Notes under the pieces: model-generated | Databases searched by the model: none | The model's input: the letters and a program-made list of their open reading frames with translations, nothing else | What the model was told of the DNA's origin: nothing | Shown here: in pieces, positions 51,514 to 60,371 of the stretch | Numbering within the stretch: the stretch's first letter is position 1 | How the letters are laid out: each line of letters starts with the position of its first letter | Assembly (NCBI GenBank): GCA_964275585.1 | Contig: CAXYCJ010000013.1 | Span: 1-64,000 of the forward strand | DNA: 64,000 nt | Direction: 5' to 3' | DNA from: D2472 sp964275585 | GTDB taxonomy: Bacteria > Pseudomonadota > Gammaproteobacteria > Magnimaribacterales > D2472 | Translations under genes and position numbers: made by a program

Positions 51514-52656
51514 ATGAACAAATACTTACTACTTTTTGGTATTGTCACTCTTACATCTTGTCAAGATGGAGCTTTAGTTGAAGAGGCTGTATTAATAGGG
51601 ACAGAAACCAAGGTAGCCGCAACGTTAGAGCAAAATTTTAACAACAAAGCTAAGAATGTTATTTTATTTATTGGCGATGGCATGGGGCCGAGCCAGGTTT
51701 CTTTAGCGAGATTGTCTATAGGCGGCACAAACCATCGACTATCATTTGAAAATTTTCCAATAACAGGCATTGTCTTTAATCACTCAGCTCAAAATCTTTA
51801 TACAGACTCAGCTGCAGCTGCGACCGCATGGGCTGCCGGAGTTAAGACAAAAAATGGCTATCTCTCTGTTGATCCTGAGAAGAAATTTCTACCAACCATT
51901 CCAGAGCTACTAAGCACCAAGGGCTATCTCACAGGCTTAGTTGCAACCTCTTCTATAACCCATGCTACTCCAGCAGCTTTTTATGCTCACATTAAAAGTC
52001 GCTCCAAGCACAAGAAAATTGCGCAAATGCTAGTCGAGTCAGATGTTGCTATTGCTTTGGGCGGAGGATCCGAATTTTTTAAACTGCCTTTATCAGACAA
52101 ACAAATACACTTCATTGATAATGGCAATTCTTTAGATCAAGATAATCTCATCAAGCACTCAAGAGTTCTTGGGTTATTCGCTGAAGATGGATTGGATAGA
52201 AGATTAGCTCCTCCAACGCAACTCAAAATGACAGAGAAAGCATTAGATTTTTTAGATAAGAAATCATCAAATTGCTCTGGCTTTTTTTTAATGTCTGAGG
52301 GCAGCCAAATAGATTGGGCTGGCCACGATAATAATGTTCAGTACATGCTCTCTGAGTTCAGGGACTTTGACGATTCGGTTGCAGCTGCAATAGAATTTGC
52401 AAAGAATGATAAACATACTTTAATTTTGGTTACCGCAGATCATGCAACTGGAGGTTTGGTTTTACAAAAACCAAAAGGTTCAAGCATAAGAGCCCAATGG
52501 ACAACCACAAGCCATGATATATCGCCAATTAATATTTATGCTTATGGACCAGGCGCAGAGTTATTTTCTGGAGTCATGGATAATACTGAGATTTTTGACC
52601 GAATATTACAGGCCTTAAATTACGAGAATCTTGATTCAAATAATTGCATCGACTAA
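51514..52656 (+). CDS. phoA: alkaline phosphatase, lipoprotein
   Basis: 380 residues. Lipobox LTSC gives a lipidated Cys at 16. Alkaline phosphatase blocks: LFIGDGMGPSQ (metal ligand), YTDSAAAATAWAAG with the catalytic Ser, SEGSQIDWAGHDNN and TADHATGG, supplying zinc and magnesium ligands. Shorter than the E. coli enzyme. The gene symbol denotes the family; a monomeric or dimeric state is not known. Confidence 0.93.
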   Translation: MNKYLLLFGIVTLTSCQDGALVEEAVLIGTETKVAATLEQNFNNKAKNVILFIGDGMGPSQVSLARLSIGGTNHRLSFENFPITGIVFNHSAQNLYTDSAAAATAWAAGVKTKNGYLSVDPEKKFLPTIPELLSTKGYLTGLVATSSITHATPAAFYAHIKSRSKHKKIAQMLVESDVAIALGGGSEFFKLPLSDKQIHFIDNGNSLDQDNLIKHSRVLGLFAEDGLDRRLAPPTQLKMTEKALDFLDKKSSNCSGFFLMSEGSQIDWAGHDNNVQYMLSEFRDFDDSVAAAIEFAKNDKHTLILVTADHATGGLVLQKPKGSSIRAQWTTTSHDISPINIYAYGPGAELFSGVMDNTEIFDRILQALNYENLDSNNCID

Positions 52657-53286
52657 AGCAGAGAGGCTGGGGTATGTTTCTATCCCATTGCCTAAAATCT
52701 TATGTCGACCAGGATTGATCCAGTAAACTGTTCCAACCCCAGCATTTACAGCCGCTTTAACCACCTTAAAATTATCATCAATAAATATTGAATTCTTTAA
52801 GTCTACTTCCAAGTTAAGGCTTGCCAGAGGCCAAAATTCTTTTTGCTCTTTAGCGTAGCCAACTTCCATGCTGCATAAATAAGACTCAAAAAATTGTAGA
52901 AATTTCTCTGATTTAGCCTTGTATTCAAAAAGCCTGGGATCTCCGTTGGTTAAAATAAATTTAGGATTTGGTAGTTTTGATAATCTGTTTAATGCCTCTA
53001 GTGAGCCATCCAGGAAAGAGCATTTTTCTTTTTGAGTTTTGATAATTTCCAAACAGTCAACGTCAAGAAGTTCATCCCAATAGTTTAAGTCATACCATTG
53101 CAAAGTTGCTTCTTGATTCTTCATCAGCAGAGACAGCTCTTCTTTTAGAATATCTATGGATTTTTTTGACTTTGCTGCTAGAGTCTCTGGTAACCATACC
53201 TGCCAGAATTTAATGTCATACTTAAGATCTAAAATTACCCCATCAAGATCCGAGAGGATAGCGGTGGTAGAATTAAATTTTTTCAT
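52636..53286 (-). CDS. yrfG: HAD phosphatase, YrfG/GMP-IMP nucleotidase-like
   Basis: 216 residues. LSDLDGVILDLKYD (HAD motif I), then FWQVWLPETLAAK, WYDLNYWDELL, ILTNGDP (motif II) and IFIDDNFKVV (motif IV) align block by block with E. coli YrfG, a nucleotide monophosphatase. Its end overlaps the alkaline phosphatase gene by 21 bases. Divergent from cysQ with 9 bases between, a neighbour in many gammaproteobacteria. Confidence 0.88.
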   Translation of the reverse strand: MKKFNSTTAILSDLDGVILDLKYDIKFWQVWLPETLAAKSKKSIDILKEELSLLMKNQEATLQWYDLNYWDELLDVDCLEIIKTQKEKCSFLDGSLEALNRLSKLPNPKFILTNGDPRLFEYKAKSEKFLQFFESYLCSMEVGYAKEQKEFWPLASLNLEVDLKNSIFIDDNFKVVKAAVNAGVGTVYWINPGRHKILGNGIETYPSLSALVDAII

Positions 53287-53295
53287 TAAATAAAT

Positions 53296-54111
53296 ATGCT
53301 GTCTGACAATTTAGAAACTATTATCCCCCAATTAGAGAGCTTAACTCGAAGTTTATTTCCTGAGATTTTAGCAATTTATAAAGACCCACATTTTAAGACC
53401 GAGCATAAGAAAGATGGCTCGCCTGTGACAGAAGCAGACATGGTAGCCCATAGAGCCATCATTAAATTTTTAGAAAAAAACTATTCAAACATCCCAATTG
53501 TTTCAGAAGAGAGCTTTGTGCAGAAAAATTACAAACCAGCCAAAGAATTTTGGTTAATTGATCCCATTGATGGAACAAAAGGGTTTGTGAATCATACAGG
53601 TGAATTTACAACCAACATTGCCTTAATTCAGGAGGGGCGCCCAGTCCTAGGAGTGGTTGGAGCACCAGTTTTGGATAAAATCTGGTCAGGCTATGCAAAT
53701 CAAATATCAAAAACTAGCAGCATTGCTAAAAAAACTTCTAAAACGCTAAGAATTGTTATGAGTAAGAACCATAAAACAGTTTTAGATACAGCTTTCTTGA
53801 GCTTCTTAGATACACGTGATAAGAAGTTAAAGATCGTTAATAAAGGCAGTTCTTTAAAAATTTGTGCCTTGGCAGACAACAAAGCTGATATTTACCCTAG
53901 ATTTGGGCTCACTTCAGAGTGGGACATAGCGGCAGCCGATGCAGTACTTAGGTCCAAGGGTGGAGGTATTTTCCAGATAGAAAACCTTAAACCCCTTGAA
54001 TATGGTAAAAAAGATAGCATATTAAACCCTATGTTCATTGCGATAAGTGACATGAACGAAAAAAAGGCAATTTTGTCTTTAATAGGTGATTTTAGTAAAA
54101 ATTTGCTATAA
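53296..54111 (+). CDS. cysQ: 3'(2'),5'-bisphosphate nucleotidase
   Basis: 271 residues, inositol monophosphatase superfamily. Metal ligands: SEES near 73, DPIDGTKGF (about 92-100) and WDIAAADAVL near 212. Removes the inhibitory by-product PAP of sulfate assimilation. Nine bases after the divergent yrfG-like gene. The stop lies about 50 bases before rpoH. Confidence 0.95.
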   Translation: MLSDNLETIIPQLESLTRSLFPEILAIYKDPHFKTEHKKDGSPVTEADMVAHRAIIKFLEKNYSNIPIVSEESFVQKNYKPAKEFWLIDPIDGTKGFVNHTGEFTTNIALIQEGRPVLGVVGAPVLDKIWSGYANQISKTSSIAKKTSKTLRIVMSKNHKTVLDTAFLSFLDTRDKKLKIVNKGSSLKICALADNKADIYPRFGLTSEWDIAAADAVLRSKGGGIFQIENLKPLEYGKKDSILNPMFIAISDMNEKKAILSLIGDFSKNLL

Positions 54112-54126
54112 TTATTTGTTGAGATA

Positions 54127-54152
54127 ACTAATAATTATAATTAATTATTAGT
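54127..54152. promoter_or_regulatory. perfect AT-only palindrome before rpoH
   Basis: Arms ACTAATAATTA (54127-54137) and TAATTATTAGT (54142-54152) are exact inverted copies around a four-base loop, ending 12 bases before the rpoH ATG. No Shine-Dalgarno is seen between it and the start. Could act as an operator on DNA or, if transcribed, as a weak hairpin melting with heat. A TATAAT at 54136-54141 lies within it but lacks a well-spaced -35. Confidence 0.6.
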
Positions 54153-54164
54153 CAAATTTATATT

Positions 54165-55025
54165 ATGGGAACAGATCTACAAACAATAACGCTTTCAACT
54201 CCAGGCAAGGACATTGAGTCCTATTTGTCTTGTGTTCATGCAATTCCCATTCTTACACCAGAGCAGGAAAAAGAGTTGGCTTATAAACTCTATGAAAACA
54301 ATGATTTGGAGGCAGCCCGCCAATTAGTACTCTCTCATTTGAGGTTTGTTATTCATATAGCAAGATCTTATTCAGGGTACGGACTCCCTTTGGCCGACAT
54401 TATTCAAGAAGGCAACGTTGGTCTCATGAAAGCGGTTGACCGATTTGATCCAAACAGAGGTGTGAAAGTGGTATCTTTTGCTGTTCATTGGATCAAAGCA
54501 GAGATTCATGAATACATTCTTAAAAATTGGAGAATGGTTAAGATTGCTACAACCAAGGCTCAAAGAAAATTATTTTTCAATCTCAGAAGCAAGAAAAAAA
54601 CATTAGATTGGTTAACTCCAGAAGAGGCAGAAAAAATTGCAAAAGACTTAAATGTTGAGGTAAAAGATGTGCTTCACATGGAAGGACGACTTACCTCTCA
54701 TGACGCCTCCTTTGATGGGCCAGTTGGAAGTGACGATGAGAGTGATATTCTTTCTCCTTCACAGTTCTTGGAAGACAGATCTTTTAGCCCAGAAATTTTA
54801 GTTGAAGAACAAGAGGTTGCCGACCACAACTCTAAAGAACTCACTATGGCTTTAGCAGAGTTGGATGATCGCAGCAAAGATATTATTGCAAGAAGATATC
54901 TTGCTGACAAGAAAGAGACCCTGCATGATCTTGCAGATGAATACAGCATTTCAGCAGAAAGAGTTAGACAAATTGAAAATGGAGCTTTGAAGAAACTTAA
55001 AGCGGCCATGTCTAATGCTGCCTAG
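54165..55025 (+). CDS. rpoH: RNA polymerase sigma factor 32 (heat shock)
   Basis: 286 residues. Sigma region 2: RFVIHIARSYSGYGLPLADIIQEGNVGLMKAV contains the core-binding 2.1-2.2 parts (motifs near 68-100); the RpoH box QRKLFFNLR near 130 is specific for sigma-32. Region 4 at the end has a helix-turn-helix (YSISAERVRQIENGALKKL). Directs transcription of chaperones and proteases. Confidence 0.97.
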   Translation: MGTDLQTITLSTPGKDIESYLSCVHAIPILTPEQEKELAYKLYENNDLEAARQLVLSHLRFVIHIARSYSGYGLPLADIIQEGNVGLMKAVDRFDPNRGVKVVSFAVHWIKAEIHEYILKNWRMVKIATTKAQRKLFFNLRSKKKTLDWLTPEEAEKIAKDLNVEVKDVLHMEGRLTSHDASFDGPVGSDDESDILSPSQFLEDRSFSPEILVEEQEVADHNSKELTMALAELDDRSKDIIARRYLADKKETLHDLADEYSISAERVRQIENGALKKLKAAMSNAA

Positions 55026-55038
55026 CAAGGCAATTTAA

Positions 55039-55695
55039 ATCAATCAAGACAAACCTTATCTAACCAGCTTTGTAAAAAGGCTCGGACGTATCACGGAATC
55101 TCAAAGAAGCGCATTAGAATCTCTTAAAGACCATCATTTGTCTGGTGTTGAGGACTTGCTTGATGAAGCCAAGAATTATAAAAAAATTATTTTAGAAATT
55201 GGTTTTGGCAATGGGGAGAGCACTGTTTTTCTTGCTTCTAAAAATCCTGACGCATTAATTATTGCGTCTGAAGTTTATTTATCTGGGATAGGGAGCCTGC
55301 TCAATGCTATCTCCCTAAACTCTAGTACCAACATCAAAATTTTTGATGATGATGCGCGCGAGCTTTTATTGAAAATCCAAAATGATCTTTTTGATGAGGT
55401 TTATATAATTTGCCCTGATCCTTGGCCAAAAGCTAGACATCATAAAAGAAGATTAATTAAGCATGATTTTTTAATCTTGCTTCATAGAGTTCTGAAAAAA
55501 AATGGAACAATATATATTTCTACAGACTGGGAAAATTATGCAGAATCTATTCAAGAAGAAATTGAAAAAATAGCTGACAGTTTTGAATGTAAAAAAATTT
55601 CTACCGAAGGAATGCCCATTACTCGCTTTCAACAAAGAGCCATCAACGAAGGCAGAGAAATACATACTTTTCTATTAAAAACTTTAAAAAAATAA
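55039..55695 (+). CDS. trmB: tRNA (guanine-N7-)-methyltransferase with no ordinary start codon
   Basis: SAM enzyme that makes m7G46 in tRNA. Motifs: LEIGFGNGES (SAM), PDPWPKARHHKRR, TRFQQRA. The first ordinary start is TTG 55138 (185 residues), but homology clearly extends upstream: TSFVKRLGRITESQRSAL matches the conserved TrmB N-terminus SFV.R.GR.T..Q..AL. Between 55039 and 55138 the frame has no ATG, GTG or TTG; ATG 55015 is in frame but followed by TAA at 55036-55038. Start is therefore ATC 55039 (an AAGG is about 9 bases before) or the gene carries a nonsense change. The 3' end overlaps hemW by 12 bases. Confidence 0.85.
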   Translation: MNQDKPYLTSFVKRLGRITESQRSALESLKDHHLSGVEDLLDEAKNYKKIILEIGFGNGESTVFLASKNPDALIIASEVYLSGIGSLLNAISLNSSTNIKIFDDDARELLLKIQNDLFDEVYIICPDPWPKARHHKRRLIKHDFLILLHRVLKKNGTIYISTDWENYAESIQEEIEKIADSFECKKISTEGMPITRFQQRAINEGREIHTFLLKTLKK

Positions 55696-56796
55696 CTTAA
55701 TCGTTTCATTGAGGTATTTATAGCCGGTATCTGTTGCACCAATCCTATCTTTTAATAACAAACCCTCTAATACCCCATGCTCATACTTTTTTAAAAAAGA
55801 GATTGGTAGCTCTGTAGCAATGTCTTCTTTAAAAATCCCACCTTTAATTCTAAGCAAATTCATTGCGAGATCCATATCCAGATCATCACCGGTAAGAAGG
55901 CTCTTATCAGTTATTTTTTGATTTTTAATATACCCATCAAGGGGCTTAATTTTACGAAATCTTGTTATCTCGTTTGTTGCGGTAATTTTACTGTGAGAGC
56001 CTGGCCCAACGCCCAAAAAATCACCAAATTGCCAATAATTTAAGTTGTGCTGACTTTTGCATCCAGTCTTTGACCAAGAGGAAATTTCATACTGCTCAAA
56101 ACCATTTTTTTCTAAGAGCTTCCTGGCAACACATTCCATTTCTTCAATAGTTTCTTCATCTGGTAAATGCAATTCTTTTTTATAATAAATAGTATTGGGC
56201 TCAACTGTTAATTGATATAAAGATAGATGTTTCATATCTGATTTAAGAAATTGATTGATGCTTGAAGTAAAAGAATCGAGCGTTTGGCTTTCAATCCCAT
56301 ACATCAAATCAATGGTTGTATTTGTTCCTGCAAGGAGCTGGGTGGCTTTGATTGCAGAAGAGTAATCATGATTTCTGCCCAAACCTTTTAGCTCTATATC
56401 GTCATAACTTTGAATGCCTAAAGACATTCGATTTATCCCAGCGTCCAATAAATTTTTTATTTTTTTTTCAGAAACATCATTAGGGTTCATTTCTAGAGTT
56501 ACTTCAATCTCAGCATTTAAAAAACTATCTTTAACAGAATCTAAGATGTATTTTATTGCCTCAACAGAGGCAAGAGAGGGCGTGCCTCCGCCAAAATAGA
56601 TGCTTTTAAATTTTCTACTATCTATTAGCTCAGCAGAGTTATTAATATCTTGGACTATTGCGTTAGCTAACTTAAGATCATTGCCATTCACAGGGTCGGT
56701 TGTAATAGAAAAATCACAATAAGGGCACTGCGTTTCGCACCAGGGAAGATGAACATAAAGGCTTAGAGGTGTTTTATTTAGATGAGAATTGTGCAA
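55684..56796 (-). CDS. hemW: radical SAM heme chaperone HemW
   Basis: 370 residues. LPWCETQCPYCDF (about 18-30) is the C-x3-C-x2-C of HemW; the further Cys of genuine HemN is absent, so it is a heme chaperone rather than the oxygen-independent coproporphyrinogen oxidase. YFGGGTPSL follows. Overlaps rdgB by 23 bases and trmB at its 3' end. Confidence 0.92.
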   Translation of the reverse strand: MHNSHLNKTPLSLYVHLPWCETQCPYCDFSITTDPVNGNDLKLANAIVQDINNSAELIDSRKFKSIYFGGGTPSLASVEAIKYILDSVKDSFLNAEIEVTLEMNPNDVSEKKIKNLLDAGINRMSLGIQSYDDIELKGLGRNHDYSSAIKATQLLAGTNTTIDLMYGIESQTLDSFTSSINQFLKSDMKHLSLYQLTVEPNTIYYKKELHLPDEETIEEMECVARKLLEKNGFEQYEISSWSKTGCKSQHNLNYWQFGDFLGVGPGSHSKITATNEITRFRKIKPLDGYIKNQKITDKSLLTGDDLDMDLAMNLLRIKGGIFKEDIATELPISFLKKYEHGVLEGLLLKDRIGATDTGYKYLNETIKLFF

Positions 56797-57379
56797 TTTT
56801 TTGTCTTAGGCTTTCAATAGCTTTTCCACGATGACTTAAATCTGCTTTTTCAGAAGAGCTTATCTCTGCAAGAGAGCGGTCATGGTTCTCTGGGTAGAAC
56901 ATTTGATCGTAACCAAACCCTTGACTGCCCTTAGATTTTATTCTAACGGACCCACCAAGTAACCCAGTTGATACATAGGGAAAAGGATCTGAAATATTTC
57001 TTACCATCACAAGCACACATACAAAATAAGCCTTAGCCTCTTCCATATTAAGCTTTTTTAATTCATTTTTAAGATGCGCTCTATTCTCTTCATCAGTTGC
57101 ATTTTCTTTTGCATATCTAGCTGAATGCAGCCCAGGCAAGTTATTTAATGCTGGCACTATCAACCCCGAATCATCTCCCAAGGCAGAAAGATCTGATGCT
57201 TTTGAAGCAACTCTAGCCTTGTGCAAACTATTCTCAAAAAATGTACGGCCAGTTTCTTTTTCTGGAGTTATGCCAAGAGAATCTTGAGAAAGCACCTCAA
57301 ACTCAGGAAGAAGGATTGCAAACTCTTTAAGCTTGCCTGAATTACTTGTAGCAATTAACAGCTTTTCTTTATTTTCCAA
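56774..57379 (-). CDS. rdgB: XTP/dITP diphosphatase (non-canonical purine NTP)
   Basis: 201 residues from TTG 57379, giving MENKEKLLIATSNSGK, in line with the family start; a longer frame reaching 57427 runs into metW. ATSNSGKLKE (nucleotide binding), DDSGLIVPAL and QGFGYDQMF (with SHRGKA at the end) are Ham1/RdgB blocks. Hydrolyses dITP and XTP to keep them out of DNA. Start overlaps the metW stop by 11 bases. Confidence 0.93.
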   Translation of the reverse strand: MENKEKLLIATSNSGKLKEFAILLPEFEVLSQDSLGITPEKETGRTFFENSLHKARVASKASDLSALGDDSGLIVPALNNLPGLHSARYAKENATDEENRAHLKNELKKLNMEEAKAYFVCVLVMVRNISDPFPYVSTGLLGGSVRIKSKGSQGFGYDQMFYPENHDRSLAEISSSEKADLSHRGKAIESLRQKIAQFSSK

Positions 57380-57962
57380 TGAGGTAGACCGCTTCAGCTG
57401 CAAACAAATTAGGAAAACTATTTGCAAACCAAGATGATTTTCCTTTGCTATCTAGGTAGATACTTTTTTGAATATTAAATTTTTCAGATTGACAGAGCTC
57501 CTCAAAGTCAGAGATGGTACACAAATGAATATTCTCTGTTTCATGCCACCCAGCAGGTAATTGAGATGAAGAGGGCATCTTTCCTTGTAAAAAAAGGCCA
57601 GCGCGCAACTCCCAATTACCAAAATTAGGCAAAGTGATAACACATTGACTTGCAACCTCCAGTATATTTTGAAGTGCATCTTTAGGCTTTCTTAGGCACT
57701 GAATAGAGCTTGCCATAATAGCCATATCAAAGCCCATATTTTTATATCCCTGTATCCCCTGATCAATATCTTGTTGAATCACAGAAATACCATTTTCAAT
57801 GCAGTCTTGAATTTTTAAGGGATCATTTTCAACGCCATAGCCTGTAATTGATTTCTGATTAATCAAGGCTCTTAATAAAGATCCATTCCCACAACCAAAA
57901 TCTATTACCTTTGCATTATCAGGGACCCAATCCACCACAATGTTCTCTAAAGGTTTATTCAT
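57369..57962 (-). CDS. metW: methionine biosynthesis protein MetW
   Basis: 197 residues, class I methyltransferase fold with IDFGCGNGSLL (about 19-29) and DMAIMASSIQCLRKP. MetW accompanies MetX in most proteobacteria and appears to be needed for homoserine acylation. Overlaps metX by 8 bases and rdgB by 11. Confidence 0.92.
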   Translation of the reverse strand: MNKPLENIVVDWVPDNAKVIDFGCGNGSLLRALINQKSITGYGVENDPLKIQDCIENGISVIQQDIDQGIQGYKNMGFDMAIMASSIQCLRKPKDALQNILEVASQCVITLPNFGNWELRAGLFLQGKMPSSSQLPAGWHETENIHLCTISDFEELCQSEKFNIQKSIYLDSKGKSSWFANSFPNLFAAEAVYLIGK

Positions 57963-59055
57963 TGCTCTCTAGAAAGTTCTTTAAACTAGTTGAATATTCA
58001 TTCGAATAAAATAAAAAGCTGTCGTGACCATAATCACCATCAAGTTCAATATAAGAGCTATTAAGCCCAGCCTTTATTGCAGTTATTTGGAGATCCATCC
58101 CATATTCCTTCGGAAACAGCCAGTCTGAATCAAAAGAAGCAATCAACAGCTTTGCTTGAATTTGTCTAAAGCATTCAATCAGGTCGTTGTTAAAATCTTT
58201 TGCAGGATCAAAGCTGTCCATAGCCTTAGTCATTAAAATATAACTGTTAGCATCAAAAGATTCAGCAAATTGTTCTCCTTTATATTGCAAGTAATTTTCA
58301 ACCTCATAGTTAATCTGTTCATCTATTTTAGTATCAGGATTTTGTAATTTTCTACCAAATCTTTTGCTCATGTTAGCCTCTGACAGATAGGTAATGTGAC
58401 CAAGCATGCGCGCGGCCTTCAGCCCTTTCTTTGGCTTTGTGTTTTTTACTAGGTAATTCCCTTCCCAGAAATTTTCATCCTTTCTAATAATCTCTCTTGC
58501 AACCTCGTTCAGTGCAATATTTTGAGAGCTAATTTTAGATGAGGCAGCTATGATTGCTGCTTTTTTAATTTTATTTGGGTAAGAAATTGCCCATTGTAAA
58601 GCCTGCATACCTCCCAAACTCCCACCTGCAACCATTTCCCACGAATCAATTCCAAGATGATCGGTTAAGATTTTTTGCGCATGCACCCAATCCTCAACAG
58701 TAATCTCTGGGAATGACGATCCATAAAGCTCATTGGTTTCCGGCGATATTGATGTTGGACCCGAAGAGCCGTGACAACCACCAATATTATTTAAAGACAC
58801 AACAAAATACTTAGATGTATCAATGGTTTTATCTTCTCCAATTATTTGATCCCACCAACCCGGTTTCTCTCCAGTCTCTGTAACTCCAGCAGCATGATGG
58901 TTGCCAGAAAAAGCATGGCAAACCAGAACAGCATTGTCTTTCTTTTGATTAAGTTCACCATAAGTCTCAATCATTAGGTCAAAACTTTTAAGTGCCCCCC
59001 CACATTTAAGATGGAGAGGAGTATCAAAGGTTAGTTTTTTTGTTAAAGTCTTCAT
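57955..59055 (-). CDS. metX: homoserine O-acyltransferase MetX
   Basis: 366 residues, alpha/beta hydrolase fold. Nucleophile elbow GGSLGGMQAL near 142-151, NNIGGCHGSSGPTS (about 88-101), Asp in DSDWLFP near 310, His in DYGHDSF near 345. Activates homoserine for methionine synthesis by acetylation or succinylation; the acyl group cannot be decided by eye. Overlaps metW and yggT by 8 and 4 bases. Confidence 0.94.
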   Translation of the reverse strand: MKTLTKKLTFDTPLHLKCGGALKSFDLMIETYGELNQKKDNAVLVCHAFSGNHHAAGVTETGEKPGWWDQIIGEDKTIDTSKYFVVSLNNIGGCHGSSGPTSISPETNELYGSSFPEITVEDWVHAQKILTDHLGIDSWEMVAGGSLGGMQALQWAISYPNKIKKAAIIAASSKISSQNIALNEVAREIIRKDENFWEGNYLVKNTKPKKGLKAARMLGHITYLSEANMSKRFGRKLQNPDTKIDEQINYEVENYLQYKGEQFAESFDANSYILMTKAMDSFDPAKDFNNDLIECFRQIQAKLLIASFDSDWLFPKEYGMDLQITAIKAGLNSSYIELDGDYGHDSFLFYSNEYSTSLKNFLESNE

Positions 59056-59567
59056 AACATCGAAGCGATAATTTTTATTAAGGACGTGTTGATAGCATTT
59101 AGAGCCAAAATGCCAATAATCGGTGTGAAATCTAGCCCCCCCATTGGCGGCACAAATTTTCTGATCGGCCCCAAGATATTTGAAGCAATCTCTTCAACTA
59201 TCTGCAACAGCGGGTGATTGTTTCCCGGTGCCACCCAACTAAGAATTACTGAACCAATGAGACTCCAAAATAAAATTTCAAATCCAAATTGGAGCACTTC
59301 CATAATTGATAAGTAAAACAATGTTAAAGCCTCATTACCAGAAGAAAAGGCCAGATAAAAAGAAATAAACTTTAAAGCCAACGCAAGAACCAAGGCAGCC
59401 ATTAAAGGGCTTAAGAAAAATAAAACAGACCTTGATGCTGGCTCTAAGTATGTTGTAAAGATTTTTACAATTGGATTGAAATAATTAATTTTGAAAAGTC
59501 TGAATATGGCCAGGATTACAAATGCGTAACTTAAAAAACCCAAAAATATTGCAAGTGCTCCGATCAT
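59052..59567 (-). CDS. yggT: YggT family membrane protein
   Basis: 171 residues with four to five membrane helices in two similar halves. SVILSWVAPGNNHPLLQIVEEI and LGPIRKFVPPMGGLDFTPII are the repeated YggT blocks. Role unknown, perhaps osmotic or division related. Overlaps metX by 4 bases and follows proC by 18. Confidence 0.9.
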   Translation of the reverse strand: MIGALAIFLGFLSYAFVILAIFRLFKINYFNPIVKIFTTYLEPASRSVLFFLSPLMAALVLALALKFISFYLAFSSGNEALTLFYLSIMEVLQFGFEILFWSLIGSVILSWVAPGNNHPLLQIVEEIASNILGPIRKFVPPMGGLDFTPIIGILALNAINTSLIKIIASML

Positions 59568-59585
59568 AATGATGCTGTAAAAATA

Positions 59586-60371
59586 TTAATTTTCATTGCT
59601 TATTTGAGTTGATCTATCCGATGCAGCCTGAAAGGCTGCTTTAAAAATTGAATCTATGTTATTCGACTCAAGAGAATTCAACCCAGCCTCTGTAGTTCCA
59701 CCAGGAGATCTAATTTTACCTATTAACATATCAAAATCAGGCTCTTGTTCAAATAAATCTCCAAGGCTACCAACAAAGTCCTTAAACATTTCTGATGCAG
59801 TCTCATCTTGATTTTTATTTAGTTGCTTAAGTTCTTCTAGATATATTTTTAGAACCCTAAATAAGAATGCTTGGCCGCTGCCAATAATACTAGTAAAAGA
59901 ATGAATATCATCCTCTTTTTTTAATTCAATTACATGACCTACATTCTTAAAAAGATTTACGGCAGACCTAAATACAGGGTCTTCTTGATTCTCAGAGTAC
60001 AAGGCTGTAATACCTTTGTTAAATGCAGAGGCTGTATTGGGCATAGAGCGAATAATCCGAGTTGGGTCTGAATACTTTTCAAGCGTTATGCCTGCAACAA
60101 CACTCAGAATATTTGCATTTGGAGTTATGCTGAGAATATCACTTGCCCCTCTTATTGCGTCCTTTGGTTTCACCGCAAGAATAATGAAATCAAACCTATT
60201 GTCAGATAACTCCTCCTTTGATAAAACCCTTATATTTTTTAATTGAAGAGATTCTATTTTTTCAGGATTTCTTTCTATGCAGGCAATATTATGGGAACCA
60301 AAATTAGCTTTTAGCAAACCTTCAATGATTGCTTGGGCAATATTGCCCGCTCCATAAAAACAAATTTTCAT
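59586..60371 (-). CDS. proC: pyrroline-5-carboxylate reductase
   Basis: 261 residues. NAD(P) motif ICFYGAGNIAQAI near 3-15, IRSMPNTASAFNKG near 108, and the C-terminal SPGGTTEAGL. Last step of proline synthesis. Overlaps yggS by 4 bases. Confidence 0.95.
   Translation of the reverse strand: MKICFYGAGNIAQAIIEGLLKANFGSHNIACIERNPEKIESLQLKNIRVLSKEELSDNRFDFIILAVKPKDAIRGASDILSITPNANILSVVAGITLEKYSDPTRIIRSMPNTASAFNKGITALYSENQEDPVFRSAVNLFKNVGHVIELKKEDDIHSFTSIIGSGQAFLFRVLKIYLEELKQLNKNQDETASEMFKDFVGSLGDLFEQEPDFDMLIGKIRSPGGTTEAGLNSLESNNIDSIFKAAFQAASDRSTQISNEN

Noticed and set aside
54698..55009. Minus-strand reading frame of 103 codons inside rpoH
   Set aside because: Serine- and leucine-rich antisense of the sigma factor; no independent evidence.
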